Source: Choristoneura fumiferana (lineage: Eukaryota > Arthropoda > Insecta > Lepidoptera > Tortricidae). From it: a stretch of 64,000 bases of DNA. Where the stretch lies: NCBI RefSeq assembly GCF_025370935.1, contig NC_133473.1, forward strand, positions 10,086,162 to 10,150,161. The letters are read 5' to 3'. The notes under the pieces are model-generated. The model was not told where the DNA came from and did no database searches. It saw nothing but the letters and a program-made list of their open reading frames with translations. Shown one piece after another: positions 22,256 to 33,737 of the stretch (positions are counted from its first letter, which is position 1; every line of letters starts with the position of its first letter). Made by a program: the position numbers and the translations under genes.

Positions 22256-24213
22256 GTAAATATCGTATATTTTCGAAATTACAAAATAAAATAACATGAA
22301 CCCTAAACGCCATTCTATGTTGCCGCGTACACAAGAATCAAATTCCCCGTGTTTGAGATTTTAATAAATTGAATTTTATTGTTATTATCATTAAATGATG
22401 ATAAATTTTATTAAGTTATTTTATTTAAGTATCTAACGTAATTATTATGTATACATAACCTAGTTCTATATTATTTAATGTTTATCTTTGTGATATATAC
22501 ACTGAAGGTGTATAAATTGTTACCCGACACTATTTAATTAAGGGGTTGTAACTGTGTCCCCCCCCCCATAATAACTTTTCTGCCTTCCCTCCAGTAATCT
22601 AAACTACCAAGCTCAAAGCTGAAGCTAAAAGCTCAAGCTAAAAGTTCTTAAGCTAAGTGTTAATTTAATCAAAGCTCCTAAGCTCAAAACTATGACCTAC
22701 CTAAGGACAGCCTACCTATATAACTAGAGCTTATGAGTCCTACTGAGATGTCTGAAACCTACTATATGATAGCGTGATGATGTGAATTGGCCATGTGATC
22801 GTCTAGTGGTGTCTAGTGCCTAAATAAGATGATTGACCCTTCGTTGTGTCCGTCCTAGGTAACCCATACGGTACTTTTAGTGAAGAAGTAAAGATTGGTT
22901 GGTCTGAATTTAAGCTACAACTAATTATCTACCTACCTATAACGCAGCTAAGAACACATTACTAGAAAATAACTAATTTGACTAGGAATATAGAATGCTG
23001 TAGTATGTTATGGAATGCTGTTAGCGAACAGGGGCAAGTTGTATCCATGATTACTTGAGAGGAACAAGTATAGCTATAAGGTATGACATTCTGAAATAAA
23101 GCGCATTAGTAAATGCTTATGGTAGAACATAGTAAAATATCTAAGATTTAAGGAGATTAACCTAGTGATTATATAGGTCTGTGAAGTTTATTAAAATCAT
23201 GACTTTTAAAACACCTAGCTATAATAACAAACCAAGATTTCTGAAATGCTAAGAAGGGAAGAACACAGGATTAGTAAAAACACAGTGTAAAATAAAAACA
23301 GTAAAATAAGCCAAATTAAAACAGTTTGATAAAACACAAACAAAATGAGAATAAGATAATGTTTCCTATTGCTATAGTATAATGGGGATATACAGAATAC
23401 TACCCACACTATAAGGATATTGTGTGAGCGATAGGTAGAACAGGAATATGGTATTATAAGTTTTCCATTTTACTGCAGCAATTGGAAATAAGCACACAGA
23501 ATTAAATGGATTAGTTAAGTAAATAAAGAGCATTCTAGGGCTCACAGCAGGATAATAAAGTTGTATATAGGTAATATACTTATGTGTCCACCAGGTGATA
23601 AAATTCATAAAGTTGGTATATACAAGTCAATTAGAAATAGCATTTGGGTTTTCCTTCCTATAATATAATGGTATGGCAAAAGTACTCTTGCTATAAATAG
23701 TTTATTTAATTGATAAATTAACCATAAGAATTTATATGATTTCTATTTAATAATAAAAGCTCACAACAACATTCCAGTGATTAGTTAGTCAATAGTATAC
23801 AGCAAATTCTCATCCGCCTACCAGTTCTAATTTTTAGCTTTGTTAGTTCCACAATGGTGGAATTCTGGACTCAAGTGCAAGCTAAAATGTGGTACCTAGG
23901 TAAAGTATATAATCACAAGCGATAATGCTTGCCAGTTGTTTGTAGATGAAATATATTTTCCTTTCCTTTAATATATTAATGCACTAGGTGTTAGGTTTAC
24001 TCTTACTATAGCTTGTATTTGTATTGATTGAATACTCATGAAGAATTATAGGATTTATTTGGAAATAATCTACATCACCAATTTCAACGATTAATTATAA
24101 GCTTGAGGTTAATGTAGAAGGGGTTAATATATATATTATATGTATAAACCCCCCCTTTACCTCCGACCGTTTATAGACCGGGTTGGTAGATAATAAATCG
24201 GGTATTCTTATCT
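22256..24213. other. Interior of TIR element, no coding sequence seen
   Basis: AT-rich sequence with a run of C (22558-22567) and repeated AAGCTCAAAGCT/AAGCTAAAAGCTC motifs at 22608-22650. No second THAP exon or transposase motif is recognised. Confidence 0.4.
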
Positions 24214-25256
24214 TACCAAGTAAAGGCAGATTGTTAGTTTTGCAGGTAAGTAGTATTCATTCACTACCTATAGAATACCAACCAACTTAATATCTATTGG
24301 ATGGAGGTAATGGTCTCCCCGTCTGTACAGTTAAACACAATATGAGTTACTCACTTTAAGAATACTGCAATTAATTATATTATTGTTTTGTAAGAATCTG
24401 TCGATAGCAGATAGTTTATACATTTACGATTTATTCAGTCTGGCTCTCAGTACATGAATAGCGTTCCCCTGTCAAGAATAGAACTTTGCTACATGCCTAG
24501 CTTTGACCAAATATAACACATAAATGTTGAGAATTTTCTTTGAATGGAATTATTAGTAGGTATCCCATAATTGTGTCAACCTCAGACATAGAAACTTTAA
24601 TAGATTTTTTTCATTATTTCTCTATTAAGTCCCTAAGCACACATATATTATATATATAGCACACAACAGTAAATGAGTAAAGTTAACAAGGGCGTACTTA
24701 CATGACTCGTTGCACAAGATAATTACCAAGTAAAGGCAGATTGTTAGTTTTGCAGGTAAGTAGTATTCATTCACTACCTATGGATTTATCTTAGAGAAAT
24801 AGAATACCAACCAACTTAATATCTATTGGATGGAGGTAATGGTCTCCCCGTCTGTACAGTTAAACACAATATGAGTTACTCACTTTAAGAATACTGCAAT
24901 TAATTATATTATTGTTTTGTAAGAATCTGTCGATAGCAGATAGTTTATACATTTACGATTTATTCAGTCTGGCTCTCAGTACATGAATAGCGTTCCCCTG
25001 TCAAGAATAGAACTTTGCTACATGCCTAGCTTTGACCAAATATAACACATAAATGTCGAGAATTTTCTGGAATGGAATTGTTAGAAGCAGGTAACCCATG
25101 CTTGTATCAACTACAGACAATGAATTTTTAATAAGTATTTTTTTCTTTTATGTTTTCTATTAAGTCCCTAAGCACACATATATTATATATATAACACACA
25201 ACAGTAAATGAGTAAAGTTAACAAGGGCGTACTTACATGACTCGTTGCACAAGATA
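24214..25256 (+). repeat. Tandem duplication, two units of about 0.51 and 0.53 kb
   Basis: Unit 1 starts TACCAAGTAAAGGCAGATTG at 24214 and unit 2 starts with the same sequence at 24724. Both end in TTGCACAAGATAA. They are almost identical over the first 330 bases, apart from a 17-base segment (GGATTTATCTTAGAGAA type) present only in unit 2, and more diverged over 24540-24620 against 25060-25145, where small indels cluster. The direct adjacency argues against a pair of LTRs. Confidence 0.85.
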
Positions 25257-26155
25257 AAGAAATACATATCTGACCTCACAGTTCCTGGTTCCTGGGTAAT
25301 GGTGACCGCGGAGATTCTAGCGGGGGTTTTCGTTAGCACCGCAAGGTATCCAACCCCGAGGCTCAAATCAGACCTCACAGAATAAAGAACTAAGCTGGAA
25401 GACTAGCAGCGAAAGAACCGAAACAAAAAAGCGAGAGCATTGCCCAGCGACATCAGACTCCCCGCCGGCCTGCCAGCCTATTTACGATCAAAGATTAAAG
25501 AGACGGGAGGACTAAAAGCGAAAGAACAAACAAAAACGCATGGGTACTCCCCAGCGACATCGGTCTCTAAATACCAATCCGCAAACTCCATCATAAAATA
25601 AATTAAAATTAATAAGAACGCGGCAGCGTAACGACCTTCTCTTCCAAAATTCCAGAACCGAATGCCCCCGAAACCTCCATTTTTCTTTTTTTTTTCCGAT
25701 CGATAATCCAGAATCTTCCAGTTGAATGGAGGCGCGAGAGTCCGAAAGAAATAGAGTTTGTAAGAGTAAGAGCGAGACAGGTATACGACTCTGAATAATG
25801 AACGACGAACGAAACTTATGTTTTTCAAGCGTTTGTATGTATGCGTGTATGTATGTATATTTTGTAAACATTTAAGTCTTAATTAACCTGTACATTATAT
25901 TAGGTTCAACTATAGGTGCAACGTGTTATCTTAACTACGCAAAACTTCTTAGTTGGTGACTCAGTCCATGAATTTTTAGTAATAATTTGTAAATATTTAA
26001 TGTCCTTAAATATATATTTTTTTTAATTAAAAGTGAGGCCTGATCATGGATATACCTACATCATACCTACCATTTTTTTAAAGAAGAAATCTACGCCTAA
26101 CCTATACACAAACATATTAATACATTCACTCTTAATTACTTCTTCATTTCTAAGT
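25257..26155. other. Interior of TIR element with diverged short duplications
   Basis: CTGACCTCACAG occurs at 25271 and as CAGACCTCACAG at 25368. GACTAGCAGCGAAAGAAC through CCCAGCGACATCAGACTCC (25400-25463) is partly repeated as GACTAAAAGCGAAAGAAC through CCCAGCGACATCGGTCTC (25509-25567). Minus-strand open frames of 116-119 codons cross this but overlap each other and look random. Confidence 0.4.
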
Positions 26156-26469
26156 ATTTACCAAGCTACATTTTGTAACCAGTAACTTAAGAGACCACAG
26201 AATAATTTATTTTCCCAATAATTCGGGTAACAGTGGAGCAATAATCTGGCAACACAATTCGTCACGCACACTAGCATCCTTGCAAATCGTCTTACACCGT
26301 TCTTACGCACACTACAATATTGAGTTGCCGCATTCACGAACCTTTTGTTTTTAGGTAGCGCGGTATCTAGTCGAGCGAGCGCGCGAGACCAATCATTCAT
26401 CTAAGATAAATACGAACTTTTCCGACAAAGTACGATGGAATAGTACATTGTTGTAGAGGCTCGAAAGTA

Positions 26470-26546
26470 AGCAATATAGATGAACGAGTTAGTTTGAAGT
26501 TCGACCCGAAGAGGAGGCCTTCGATAATACGAGTTCATCTATTGCA
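26470..26546. repeat. Short inverted repeat (GAAGCCCG-loop family, weak)
   Basis: GCAATATAGATGAACGAG is roughly complementary to CGAGTTCATCTATTGC at the other end, with a CCCGAAGAGGAGGCCTTCG centre. It lies directly outside the TIR element. Confidence 0.4.
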
Positions 26547-28050
26547 CTTTTAGTTTAGTTTTTCTTTTGTGACTTTTTTTTTAAACGAGTCCGTTAAAGC
26601 GTTTTGTGCAAATTATGCGTTTGAGAAAAAAAACACCTCATGAAAGTCACGAATGACGCATTCTCATTGGTCAATTTGATTTCACATGCAGCAGAAGATT
26701 ACTTTTGATTGATTCAATTGTCGTTTCAGCACGCCACGCCAGGAATTAAATTCAGAAAATATATTCTAAAAAGTATCGTATTATGAAACACATATATTGT
26801 TACGACCTGTTTTCGTAATGTGTTACATTGTTGTCGTGTTTTGCGAGCCATAAATTAGTCAGCTGTTATATGTACATAATGTAGGCAGTTTTGGGTAATG
26901 GATTTAGGTTATATATTATCACATTTTCGAGCAGTGTTGTGAAAAAAGTCGAGTTAAACTAATAGAGGTAGGAAACCTCGTTAGGGCTGCCAGGATGAAT
27001 TTCTCTTTTTGGGAAAAAGTACGTAATATTTGTTGTGAATTCAGGTCCACAGCTCGTTAAAACAGAACGGCGCACGCCTCGTGCCTGGAATTGAAATACC
27101 CATGTATGCTATCCAACCGAGCAGCGACACGATGTTTCCCCGACGCTACCTTCCTTTGGCTAGCAGATTTCAGTCTATTCAAAATCAAACACCAAAAAGG
27201 TACTTCTGTTTCTTTTCGTTTTTAGTGTAATAAAGAAACTTAATCCATTGTAGAAATATGTTAATGACACGGCTTTAGGTTTTTTTTATATTTTTAGTCA
27301 ATTGATGCACTTGCATGAACGCGCAAAAAATTAAACAACTGAATGGATTTCAAAGAATAAAATGGAGTCATACACACACTGGTCATACATATAAAAATAC
27401 TCTATGAATAGTCTAATGTACCTACTGTCAATTACTGCGTATTGCGTCGGACTGTAGTAGGTACAGTACTGAACATTAATTAGCAAGGATTAGGACCAAA
27501 GAAAAAAGAGGTTTAGCCAGCTTTAAGCTTAGGAAAGCAGAAAAGGTTCTCGTTGGTCAATTACTCACATCGACGCAAAGTTTTAACAAAGGAGTAATCG
27601 TGCGCTGGAAAACTAGAACAAGAAAAAATAATCTTCTATTAGAACTACGTCAGTACCATTTCTTGTCAAGTACTTATAAATAAAACAGCTTTTACAATTG
27701 TGCGGCGAAGAACGTGGTGCATCTTAGTAATAAAAATTAAAAGCTTTGAGGTTGAGTTTCTTGTAGTCGGGTCGAGAGTTTTAAAAAGTGAAGAGTAGAC
27801 AAGAATACTGGGAGCAGGGCTAGCTTTGAACTTTGTGTAAGTACTTAGTCTCGCAAGTAAAACACAATAAAAGTAAAGGTTGACTGGTAGGGATCCTATA
27901 AAGGGATAAGTTCGCCTTTGTACATGTATCTACGATTGTTAATTATGTTTCTTTCTTAGTTTTTGTACAATAAACTGTTTAGGTATATATACATACATGA
28001 TTACTAGTGCCAGTCCAATACCTGAAAGGTTCACCAAACCTTACCTCAGT
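26547..28050. other. Gene-free tract
   Basis: No exon or repeat is recognised. Confidence 0.4.
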
Positions 28051-28386
28051 ATACCGGGTGTGGCCTGTAATACGAGCAAAAAATTAAAACATAGATCGTC
28101 CTCGCCAATCTGAACAACATTAGTTCAGCGACTTTTAATAATAATTGAGTCTTTGAATTTTCCTTTTTTCATACAAATTAAATACTGCTATCAATGTACG
28201 CCATCCTAGAACACAACTGACGTCGCCTGTCACGCTACAAACATCAAGAATTTAGCTTTACTCGTACATTGCTTCTTCAAATAAACTTAAAAGTGCAATA
28301 AAAATTAAAAAAAAACTAATGATTCAGTTTGACGAGTATAATCTATGTTTTAATTATTTGCTCATATTACAGGCCACACCCGGTAT
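28051..28386. mobile_element. MITE with ATACCGGGTGTGGCC terminal inverted repeats
   Basis: ATACCGGGTGTGGCCTGTAAT at the left end and ATTACAGGCCACACCCGGTAT at the right end are perfect complements. The arms continue imperfectly as ACGAGCAAA...TTAAAACATAGAT for about 47 bases. The element is 336 bp with an AT-rich middle and no ORF. TA dinucleotides at the outer edge allow a TA target duplication. Confidence 0.8.
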
Positions 28387-28727
28387 TGGACTTCATAATC
28401 AATTACTTCTAACTGCGAAGGGACCTATAAAAAGTACCAATAATTGTTATTCTTCTGAGTTTCCACAAATGCATGCTTGGAAATACATAATAGTGACACG
28501 GTAATTAGACTTGAGTGCGCTGACGAATGAGAAGTGTTGCTTTTGTAGGAAAAAAGTGAAATGGTAGGTAAATAGGTTGATGCACAAAGAAGAATAACTC
28601 GTAAATGATAAATGCAAAGTTAATAAAAAAATACATTATGAATATGCGACAGCAGATAATGTAATTTCAAGACATTTTACTTTATTTTAAAACTTTGCTT
28701 AAAACAATAAACTAACGAAATATAAGA

Positions 28728-28998
28728 AAAATCCGTGGAAGCGGAAGACCATGGGTTCAAATCTTGGCCTCACAATTCTGAGTTTTTAGAATTCGTGTGC
28801 GAATTACATTATAAATTTACCACGACCGTCACGGTGAAGGAAAACATCGCGAGGAAACTTACACACACCTACGAAGTAAATCAATGTTGCCTGTTCCTCT
28901 CAACCCACACTAGGTGCTCGTGGGAACTACAGCTCAAGGTATCCTGTTCTGAGAGGTGGCCTGTGCCTAGCTGTGGGACTTATATTGGCCGAGATGAT
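28728..28998 (+). mobile_element. tRNA-derived SINE, diverged copy
   Basis: Same family as 12005-12315 but on the + strand and more diverged: box B region GGGTTCAAATC, TCTGAGTTTTTAGAATTC, AAACATCGCGAGGAAAC, GTTCTGAGAGGTGGCCTGTG, then GGGACTTATATTGGCC and a GATGATGATG tail. The 5' head with box A is largely lost. Confidence 0.75.
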
Positions 28999-29281
28999 GA
29001 TGATGAAGGTAGTTAATGTACTTAATACTTGTAAGAAAGTGTAACTTTCTTGGCAAACTTTGTGACAATGTAAATAGGAGTTCGTGTAACTACACTCTGG
29101 TAGAAGGTGTTAGTTTGGCCGAGATGATGATGATGATGATGAAGGTAGTTAATGTACTTAATACTTGTAAGAAATTTTAACGTTCTTGGCAAACTTTCAT
29201 GCGTTAATTTAGTCAAGCAAACTTAGTGACAATGTAAATAGGAGTTCGTGTAACTACACTCTGGTAGAATGTGTTAGTTCG
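28987..29281 (+). repeat. Tandem duplication at SINE tail (about 130 and 165 bp)
   Basis: GGCCGAGATGATGATGATGA starts both units, at 28987 and 29117. Each continues through AAGGTAGTTAATGTACTTAA to TAACTACACTCTGGTAGAA. Unit 2 has 35 additional bases around 29196-29230. The first unit overlaps the SINE's 3' end, so the SINE tail and its 3' flank were duplicated together. Confidence 0.8.
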
Positions 29282-29924
29282 AAACAATGATCTATAGGTA
29301 TTTGTGTTATCACTGAAATGTCGGTATATACGAACACTTCAACTACAAGTAAGAATGACGGCGTTATTCCCTTTGTCAACAGGATAAACTACTTAGTGAC
29401 GTCAAATACAAGTTTCCTTAACTCTTCAAGGAAAATAGGAACGAATTATTTTATTACTGACAATAATAAAATGAATACGGCTTACGAGTATCTAGTTTCA
29501 GTAACGAAAAATAATAACGATAACAAAAACAATTTTTAGGAAAATTGTGAAATACGAGTACTGAATTGTTTCGATTTCCTGGAGTTTTTCCGGTTTGCTT
29601 TGCATAGCTTGTAGGTGCATGCTTGCTTATTATTGAGTCGGGCTAGGGCACGAGTTTTGACGAGCGTCTATTTATGTGTTTACGTTTCTGTCGTAAGCAT
29701 TTTAGTGAACACAGTCCTGTTAAAGTATAAACGTTTACGTTATACGCTGCAGCCATCGGTTTAATTCTAGAAGCTTTTTAGTATCTTCGATGCTTTGAAC
29801 GGCTTTTTTATGTTATTTTTATGACAGAAAGGAGCGGTATTATTGCAAGTTGTTTCACTTTGCTCGCGCGAATGTACATTGGCCCGTATTTAACAGAATG
29901 TCTGCCGGAGCGAGTACTGCCTTT
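29282..29924. other. Gene-free tract
   Basis: No recognised feature. Confidence 0.4.
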
Positions 29925-30150
29925 TCGCAACGTAACGTTTGGCAACCTGTTTAATTTCGCAACTTTTCATTTCGCAAACTATAAAACTGTAAATATTTCA
30001 GGATTTATTTCAGGGCCATCGTGTAGAACCCTTTAGGTTAGGTTAGGTTAGTTTTATAAAATTCCTGAAATATTTACAGTTTCAGAAATATTAAACAGTT
30101 GGGAAATGAAAAGTTGCGAAATGAAACAGGTTGCTAAACATTATTCGACG
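29925..30150. mobile_element. Foldback MITE (TTTGGCAACCTGTTT family) with TTAGG loop, copy 1
   Basis: Left arm TTTGGCAACCTGTTTAATTT...CTGTAAATATTTCAGGA pairs with TCCTGAAATATTTACAG...GAAACAGGTTGCTAAAC. The loop contains CCATCGTGTAGAACCCTTTA followed by (TTAGG)3-like sequence at 30033-30051. The arms are built from repeated ATTTCGCAA / TTTGGCAA motifs. Copy 2 is at 56077-56244. Confidence 0.7.
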
Positions 30151-31256
30151 AAACATTAGTAAACCCTGCCGGAGTCTAGATATCAGTATACTCTGCTTGT
30201 TCAATAAATAAATAGATGTCGTATTTTGAACCAGTGTAAGTTGCTCAAGGCGGAGCGTTAGTTTTTTTATCATTTTCATAAACCAATTATTAAGCATGCT
30301 TTGGGGATTAAATAAATCGAAATCTGAAATTATTTGTTATTCATTTCTATTCGCATTTATAAATGTAATAACATACGAAATACGTGCTCAATCTGAACAA
30401 GGTGTGAAAACTGAGTTCACTAGTAAATACTAGACAAGGTTCATAGTTAAAGACGGACACGAGGTAGTAAATAACGGAATTTGACTATAATTATGATTCT
30501 TTTTAAATTTGTTCTATCTGAGCTGTACGACTAGGTACAAACAACAAATAAACTTTATTAAACCTCAGACACTCCAAAAATATTTTTCAATACAATTGCT
30601 CAAAAAGTGCACTTTTTTTGACTGTTTAGCGTGTGCAAAGTTCGTTTTTGCGGGCAAGTGCTTCTTACTTATCCATTTTTTTAAATTTGTGCTTGTTCCA
30701 ATTCATGATTTATGAGAGGTTATATGTTAAATAGTTTGTACCAAGACGTAATAGAATTAAAAAACTGTTACCTATTAATGCAAAAATATAAAAATATTGA
30801 TATTATTAAATAATGTATTAAACGGAACAGCTGCTGCTGAAACGCCTGACAAAGTGGAGGCGTGTTTCCTATCCTACTGCAAGCATATTTATTAAGTTTC
30901 TAAATGCAACAGTAGTTTTTGTTTTGATACAATTAAAATATTTTTATACACAAATAATCGAACACAGTGATACTAGGGTAATAATAGTAACCTATTAAAA
31001 TATTATAAAGTGGTTTATTTGTTATAAAATATGTATTTGAAATAAAAACTATCATTGAGTTGGCTGAAGAGCAAAATCCATTGCCTTATGAATTACGAAT
31101 GCAAGTTTAAAAGCAAAAAAAACGCCTTTAATTTGACAAAAATATTCACCGCTAAAGTTCGAACTTACTTTGTTTAACTGTCTACAGTAGTTTAAAGTCT
31201 TCAAAAAGCTTGTGTAAAATGAGTGGATCAGACTTTAGACATATGTCAGAAGGCCG
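30151..31256. other. Gene-free AT-rich tract
   Basis: No recognised feature. Confidence 0.4.
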
Positions 31257-31685
31257 CAATGAGGGCTATCGTTTTTTGTCTCACTAGATGGCGCACTGTT
31301 GCGTGAGGTTTTTAAGTATGGCTTTCAAAGTCTGTTATTACGGGCGTGTAAACAAAGTTTAGATTAAAATCATATTTAATACACCTTAAAACCGTACCAT
31401 AAAAATATCGAGCATGCCACAGTGTTGCATAGTCCCCGTTTTGTTCGGAAAAAAGGGAGGACAAAGGTTTCCGAAAGACAAAACTGTCTCAAAACACAGA
31501 CATTCATTGCCCCGGAACGCATATTTGCCATAATTAATTCCAGATATTGCAAAATATTCACAAAATTATTCTAATTATAAATAAACCCGCGTAGCTCACC
31601 CAAAAACTATGAGATTTGACATTTCGGAGACCTCACGCTACACTAGCGCCTCTAGTGGCGAATTCATACGCGATAGCCCTCATTG
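31257..31685. mobile_element. MITE with CAATGAGGGCTATCG terminal inverted repeats
   Basis: CAATGAGGGCTATCG at 31257-31271 is the exact complement of the right end CGATAGCCCTCATTG at 31671-31685. A second block (CACTAGATGGCGCACTGTTG and CGTGAGGT on the left, CCTCACGCTACACTAGCGCC on the right) extends the inverted similarity to about 60 bases. The interior of about 310 bases has no ORF of note. Confidence 0.75.
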
Positions 31686-33219
31686 TGAGTGATAGTACTT
31701 TACCGGAAAAATTTAAACATAAGTATCATTGCTGTTTATGAATATTTTGTGAACTGGAAAACGGAATATAAAGCGAAATCGTTGTCAGAAAACGTTGTTA
31801 TGACCTTTTTTTTAACTTTCTTAGAAATATCGGGCTTCTACCTTGTGGTCGAAGTATTCAATGCTAAAAGCTATGATGAAGACACAGACATTTGACATTA
31901 AGAATGACTTAAAATTTACTGAATTTTATTCTTTTCAACATATATTTTCTTTATTGTATTTTTTTTTCACAACTGTATTGTAATACGTCGTTCGATACAC
32001 GCGCGGAAATTTCATTCTTCACTCGTCCCGAGTCTTGCCACGAGCCGAACTCGGGATTCTTAAAGTAAAGACATCCTTTCCGCACTATTATCGAAATGTA
32101 CTATTTTATACATAATTATTATACAAAACGTTCTAAAATCAAAGAATAAGGGACCAACTCTACAAAAAAATGGGCATCACCGACTACTAACTTTTATCCA
32201 CAACCCTCACTGTACCGGACTAAGAGACCCGTCTGTACATGATGGGGTTGATTTTCCTTTTGTAACGTGTACTTTATGACTCCGACGCTTACCTTCCGAG
32301 CCGGGAATTCTCTTTCCGTCGCGGGCAAGAAATGCGGACGCATGACCGGAATAATCAAACGGTGACAAGGGCAATAAGAAGAATAGACCCCTTGTGAGGA
32401 TTTTATACAACAACAATGGGAATTTGCTCAACTAAAATGACTTTTGAAACTATAATCTGTTATTACATTAGGTAGTTAGGTACCTAGACACAGATAAATG
32501 CTCCATACAGTAACAAAGTACAAAACAAGAACTTGTATCTTTTATAAGTTTTTATTTTACAATAATGTAACAATCACTTTTCAGGATTATTTAATTTTTT
32601 CAGTAGAATCAAACGTAGACACAGTTTTTTTTAAGTATTACCGAAAAATGCGGTAGTCCTCAATATATGTACTTATAAATTTCATTATCATGTGTGGATG
32701 TCCAGTTCTATATTCCATACAGCGTAAATTCTTGGAAGATTCAATTCTGACCAATCAGGTGTTACTTATTTTGATTCGTTTGCGCAAAGCTAGGCTCATA
32801 GGTATTTTTTCGTTCTCTTTTTTTTATATTAAAATGTATTAATTGTATTTAAATGGGATCAGATGTGCTTACTTAAGTTAGGCTTGTTTATATTAGTATT
32901 TCAAACAGTGAGCGATTTAGTAGAAGCTTACGGTGAAATTAAGTTACTTTAATATAAGTAACCCTTTTTAGATTCGTCTAAGACCCATTTATTAGGAGAA
33001 TTGATATTGAACAGATAGTTCCGAAATAGTAACTCAACAGGTAAATATCGACCAAAAATGTGAATTTGGTTTAAGTTTTACTTGAGTTTTAAATTTACAT
33101 GATCAAAAGGGGAAAATTTATTTAAGAATATAAACTTATAGAAAATACAATCATATACCTAAGATACTACTAAATAATAAATAATAAATCTACTAGCTAA
33201 CTTAAATAATATTTTTATA
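31686..33219. other. Gene-free tract with one GC-richer patch
   Basis: No exon is recognised. A GC-richer patch at about 32200-32400 contains a 74-codon minus-strand frame without family resemblance. Confidence 0.4.
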
Positions 33220-33625
33220 TTATAAAAAAAGACCGCCTCGAATCGTTCCTGGCGCAAAGGTGCCCAACACGCTTGCCGCGTTCCCGCGTTGAACGGCGAT
33301 AGATAGCCTTTGCATCAAGAACGACTCGGAGCGAGAGTCTAATCCCCGGTCCCGCAGCCGGCGTCCTACCTCTTTAAAAAACAACTTAGCCTCCGAGCAC
33401 CAACAACCGGTCGTCTCCACCGCAAGCGCAACAAATATGTAATTGGAGAAGGCTGAATATTTCTCGCGCTTCCTAAGGGCCGCTGATTCCGCAGCAGCTC
33501 CCGCGGTCCTCGTGGTTCGACCCAGGTGCGAGGCTGCAAAAGTGCTGACGCAGGTAGCGTCCTAGAGAAGGCACTTTCCCTTTTGCCATGACACCAAGGT
33601 CAGCCCATCAGGCATCTGACCGATC
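33220..33625 (-). pseudogene. Non-LTR retroelement polyprotein, C-terminal fragment
   Basis: On the minus strand one frame runs from PDGLTLVSWQKGK through DATCVSTFAASHLGR, VALAVETTGCW, EAKLFFKEVGRRLRDRGLD and SFLMQRLSIAVQRGNAASVL to a stop near 33220. These are the conserved blocks of a C-terminal domain that follows the reverse transcriptase in many animal retroelement proteins; I know the motif string but not a formal family name. A TAG interrupts the frame where relatives have TGG (LL-W-DATC). The island is clearly GC-richer than its flanks. The upstream RT itself is absent. Confidence 0.65.
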
Positions 33626-33737
33626 AAAAACGTTTTCTAGACCCCTTTGTTTAAAAATGCATTACTTCTGTTAACGTAACATTCATTTGTCCTTATTTGT
33701 AGTGAGATTTGCTTGCCAGACAAAGACAAAACCATTT

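Larger units (their letters stand above)
21610..26450 (+). mobile_element. Large TIR element with THAP-like first exon
   Basis: The ends are inverted repeats. AGATGAATGATTGGTCTCGC through CTAGATACCGC at 21987-22029 is matched exactly, inverted, at 26360-26402 (43 bases). Outside these, TTTGTTGGAAAAGTTCGTAT at about 21623 matches the complement of ATACGAACTTTTCCGACAAA at 26410-26429, so the true arms are longer and the left one is split by the insertion at 21655-21982. Inside the left arm a THAP-like exon opens on the + strand. The interior holds tandem duplications but no long ORF. P elements and Kolobok elements both carry THAP domains; which applies, or whether the interior is foreign, is open. 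Confidence 0.6.

Noticed and set aside
24214..25256. A pair of LTRs
   Set aside because: The two units are directly adjacent with no internal retroviral or Ty3/Ty1-like region, primer site or TG/CA ends.
25478..25871. Overlapping 116- and 119-codon minus-strand frames
   Set aside because: The two frames cover the same DNA and neither shows a motif; the GC-rich stretch explains their length.
30033..30051. A telomere or chromosome end
   Set aside because: Only three TTAGG-like units within a MITE loop; flanks continue as ordinary sequence.
32207..32431. 74-codon minus-strand frame in a GC-richer patch
   Set aside because: No motif recognised and no splice context; left unassigned.
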